A program made the position numbers and the translations under genes. A stretch of 15,946 bases of DNA from an uncultured Prevotella sp. (GTDB lineage: Bacteria > Bacteroidota > Bacteroidia > Bacteroidales > Bacteroidaceae): NCBI GenBank assembly GCA_900546345.1, contig URCI01000061.1:1-15946 (forward strand). The letters run 5' to 3'. Below, one piece after another: positions 14,212 through 15,946 of this stretch; positions within the stretch are counted from its first letter, which is position 1, and each line of letters starts with the position of its first letter. The notes beneath the pieces are model-generated. The model searched no databases and was not told the origin of the DNA. It saw only the letters and a list, made by a program, of their open reading frames with translations.

Positions 14212-15705
14212 ATGGCAAATCTCAAATCACTTGCAAAAGACACGGCCATCTACGGCCTGAGCAGCATCGCAGCCCGCTTCATCGGCTATCTGCTCGTGCC
14301 CATCGAGACGGCCAAATTCAGCGCTGCCGGAGGGCAGTATGGCATTATCACGAACGTATATGCCTACATCGCTCTGCTCATCATCATCCTCACTTACGGC
14401 ATGGAGACCACTTTCTTCCGCTTCATGAACCGTCCGGGTGAGGATCCGAAGAAAGTCTATCCTACCACGCTGCATACCGTGGGCTTCACCTCACTGCTCT
14501 TTGTGGTGCTGCTCGCGCTCTTTCTCCATCCCGTGGCCTCGGCCATCGGCTATCCCGACCATCCCGAGTATCTGATGATCATGGGCGCGTGCGTGGCTGT
14601 CGATGCTTTCACTGCGATACCCTTCGCCTACTTGCGTTATGCCCACAGACCTATTAAATTCGCCTTGCTGAAGATGGTGAGCATCGGCGTCAACATTGTC
14701 GGTGTGTCGCTCTACCTGATTGTGTTGCCCGCTCTGCACGTCAATCTTTTCGGCATCTACGACGCCAATTTCGACTTGGAAGTCGTGTGGGTGTTCTGGA
14801 TAGAGCTCTCCGGTTCCGTACTCACCCTGTTTTTGTTGGGTAAGGAACTCAAGCCCATGGGCAATCCTTTCGACAAGGCCACCTGCAAGCGCATGCTTCG
14901 CTACACCTGGCCGCTGCTCGTCATGGGACTGGCCGGACAGCTCAACCAGTGTGCCTCACAGATCATCTTCCCCTATGTCTATGACGGCAATGCCCACGAC
15001 GCGCGCGTGCAGCTCGGCATCTACGGTGCCTGCATCAAGCTGGCCACCATCATGTTGATGATCACCCAGGCCTTCCGCTATGCCTACGAACCGTTTGTCT
15101 TTGGACAGTCCAAGGAAAAGAACAACAAGGAGACCTACGCCCGCGTGATGAAGTTCTACATCATGTTCACCCTTCTGGCTTTCCTTAGCGTGATAGCCTA
15201 CATGGATATCATCCGCTTCATCATCGGCCGCAGCTACTGGGAGGGCTTGGAGATCGTGCCCATCGTGATGGCTGCCGAGATCATGTTCGGTGTGTTCTTT
15301 AACCTTAGCTTTTGGTATAAGCTCATCGACAAAACCATCTGGGGTGCATGGTTCTCGGGTATCGGAGCCGTGGTGCTGATCGTTTTTGACATCATCTTCA
15401 TTCCACGCTTCAGCTACTGGGCTTGTGCCTGGGCCGGCTTTGCCTCGTATGGAGTGAGCATGGTGCTGAGCTATTTCTTCGGACAGAAATACTATCCCAT
15501 CGCCTATCCGCTGAAGTCTATCTTCGGCTACACACTCTTGGCAATCGTGCTCTTCGCCGGAATGACAGCTTCCAACCGTTATCTGCCGATGTTGCCGGCG
15601 TTGCTGGTCAACACGCTGCTGCTGGTGGTGTATGTGGCCTATATCATTAAGAAAGACCTGCCGCTGAGTTCGCTGCCAGTCATCGGCAAGAAGTTCAGAA
15701 AGTAG
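14212..15705 (+). CDS. Polysaccharide/lipid-linked oligosaccharide flippase (Wzx-like, MOP superfamily)
   Basis: A 497-residue polytopic membrane protein with about 12-14 predicted membrane helices, the size and pattern of Wzx-type flippases that move undecaprenyl-linked glycans across the inner membrane. The N-terminus has the family form LAKDTAIYGLSSIAARFIGY, followed by YGIITNVYAY and METTFFRFMNR (64-74), as in Bacteroidota polysaccharide biosynthesis proteins. A central segment QAFRYAYEPFVF (about 288-299) and a polysaccharide-synthesis C-terminal region follow. The C-terminus is basic (KKFRK). The ATG is 3 bases after the spmAB stop, so translation is probably coupled and both share one promoter. 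The neighbouring divergent gene encodes a sugar-phosphate transferase that makes the class of lipid-linked substrate such a flippase would carry. The actual substrate is unknown, and a role in cell-wall or lipopolysaccharide precursor export is equally possible. Confidence 0.92.
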   Translation: MANLKSLAKDTAIYGLSSIAARFIGYLLVPIETAKFSAAGGQYGIITNVYAYIALLIIILTYGMETTFFRFMNRPGEDPKKVYPTTLHTVGFTSLLFVVLLALFLHPVASAIGYPDHPEYLMIMGACVAVDAFTAIPFAYLRYAHRPIKFALLKMVSIGVNIVGVSLYLIVLPALHVNLFGIYDANFDLEVVWVFWIELSGSVLTLFLLGKELKPMGNPFDKATCKRMLRYTWPLLVMGLAGQLNQCASQIIFPYVYDGNAHDARVQLGIYGACIKLATIMLMITQAFRYAYEPFVFGQSKEKNNKETYARVMKFYIMFTLLAFLSVIAYMDIIRFIIGRSYWEGLEIVPIVMAAEIMFGVFFNLSFWYKLIDKTIWGAWFSGIGAVVLIVFDIIFIPRFSYWACAWAGFASYGVSMVLSYFFGQKYYPIAYPLKSIFGYTLLAIVLFAGMTASNRYLPMLPALLVNTLLLVVYVAYIIKKDLPLSSLPVIGKKFRK

Positions 15706-15792
15706 TACACCTATTTATATAGGGCTTCCTGGCTGTCTCTGCCTGTGCTCTTGAGCGTGCTTCTTGATCGGTGTGATAAAAGTTGCATCATG

Positions 15793-15847
15793 AAGGACGT
15801 CCTTGAAAACCGTAGACATGGTTTCCAAGGACGCCCTTTGTTTTTTT
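15793..15847 (+). terminator. Rho-independent terminator of the spmAB-flippase operon
   Basis: Arms 15793-15811 and 15820-15838 form a 19-position stem with two G-U pairs in RNA and an 8-base loop (GTAGACAT). A T-rich tail with a run of seven T follows from 15839. It lies 87 bases after the flippase stop. Confidence 0.9.
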
Positions 15848-15946
15848 GATCGTTGCCAAGACAAAGAACGCTTGCTCACAATGTGTTCGGGATGGCATTT
15901 CCAAATGTTGAATAAACTGACATTTTAGAGGCCTTGTGTTTGCGTT

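Noticed and set aside
1..15946. Mobile elements, CRISPR arrays, tRNA or rRNA genes
   Set aside because: I looked for transposase motifs, spaced direct repeats and RNA gene signatures and saw none.

Overview
The window looks like chromosomal DNA from a member of Bacteroidota, most likely a Prevotella-type Bacteroidales (inference). Three things point there: adjacent SusC-like and SusD-like genes, lipoproteins with a Cys-Ser-Asp start to the mature part, and promoters of the Bacteroidota form TTTG-N20-TAnnTTTG. Coding DNA is moderately GC-rich with strong third-position GC bias, which creates many long antisense shadow frames. Intergenic DNA is AT-rich.

Region 1 (1-1326): one secreted protein of unknown function with two apparently duplicated beta-rich domains and a C-terminal tail resembling a sorting signal. 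It has its own -7 promoter element and a strong terminator.

Region 2 (1400-9706): a compact four-gene polysaccharide utilisation operon on the + strand, with gaps of 44, 27 and 18 bases. It encodes a SusC-like TonB-dependent transporter, a SusD-like glycan-binding lipoprotein, an IPT/TIG surface glycan-binding lipoprotein and a BACON-GH5 endo-beta-glucanase lipoprotein, and ends at a strong terminator. This set resembles the core of xyloglucan or mixed-linkage beta-glucan loci, but there are no exo-glycosidases and no regulator here. The surface proteins would bind the glycan, GH5 would cut it outside the cell, and SusCD would import the oligosaccharides. One residue that is almost always His in the GH5 active site is Gln here.

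Region 3 (9719-11379): a secreted SASA/sialate-O-acetylesterase-like carbohydrate esterase behind its own well-matched promoter. It probably removes acetyl groups from the same kind of hemicellulose. It ends in hairpins shared with the convergent gene.

Region 4 (11400-15847): a minus-strand initiating sugar-phosphate transferase (WcaJ-like) is transcribed divergently from a two-gene operon, an SpmA-SpmB fusion followed 3 bases later by a Wzx-like polysaccharide flippase. The 130-base divergent spacer carries a promoter for each direction. The transferase has a seven-G run directly at its start codon, and the SpmAB start lies only 9 bases after its -7 element. The operon ends at a strong terminator.

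Bases 1-75 and 15848-15946 hold nothing I can identify. I found no tRNA, rRNA, CRISPR array, insertion sequence or riboswitch. No gap between genes exceeds about 300 bases.
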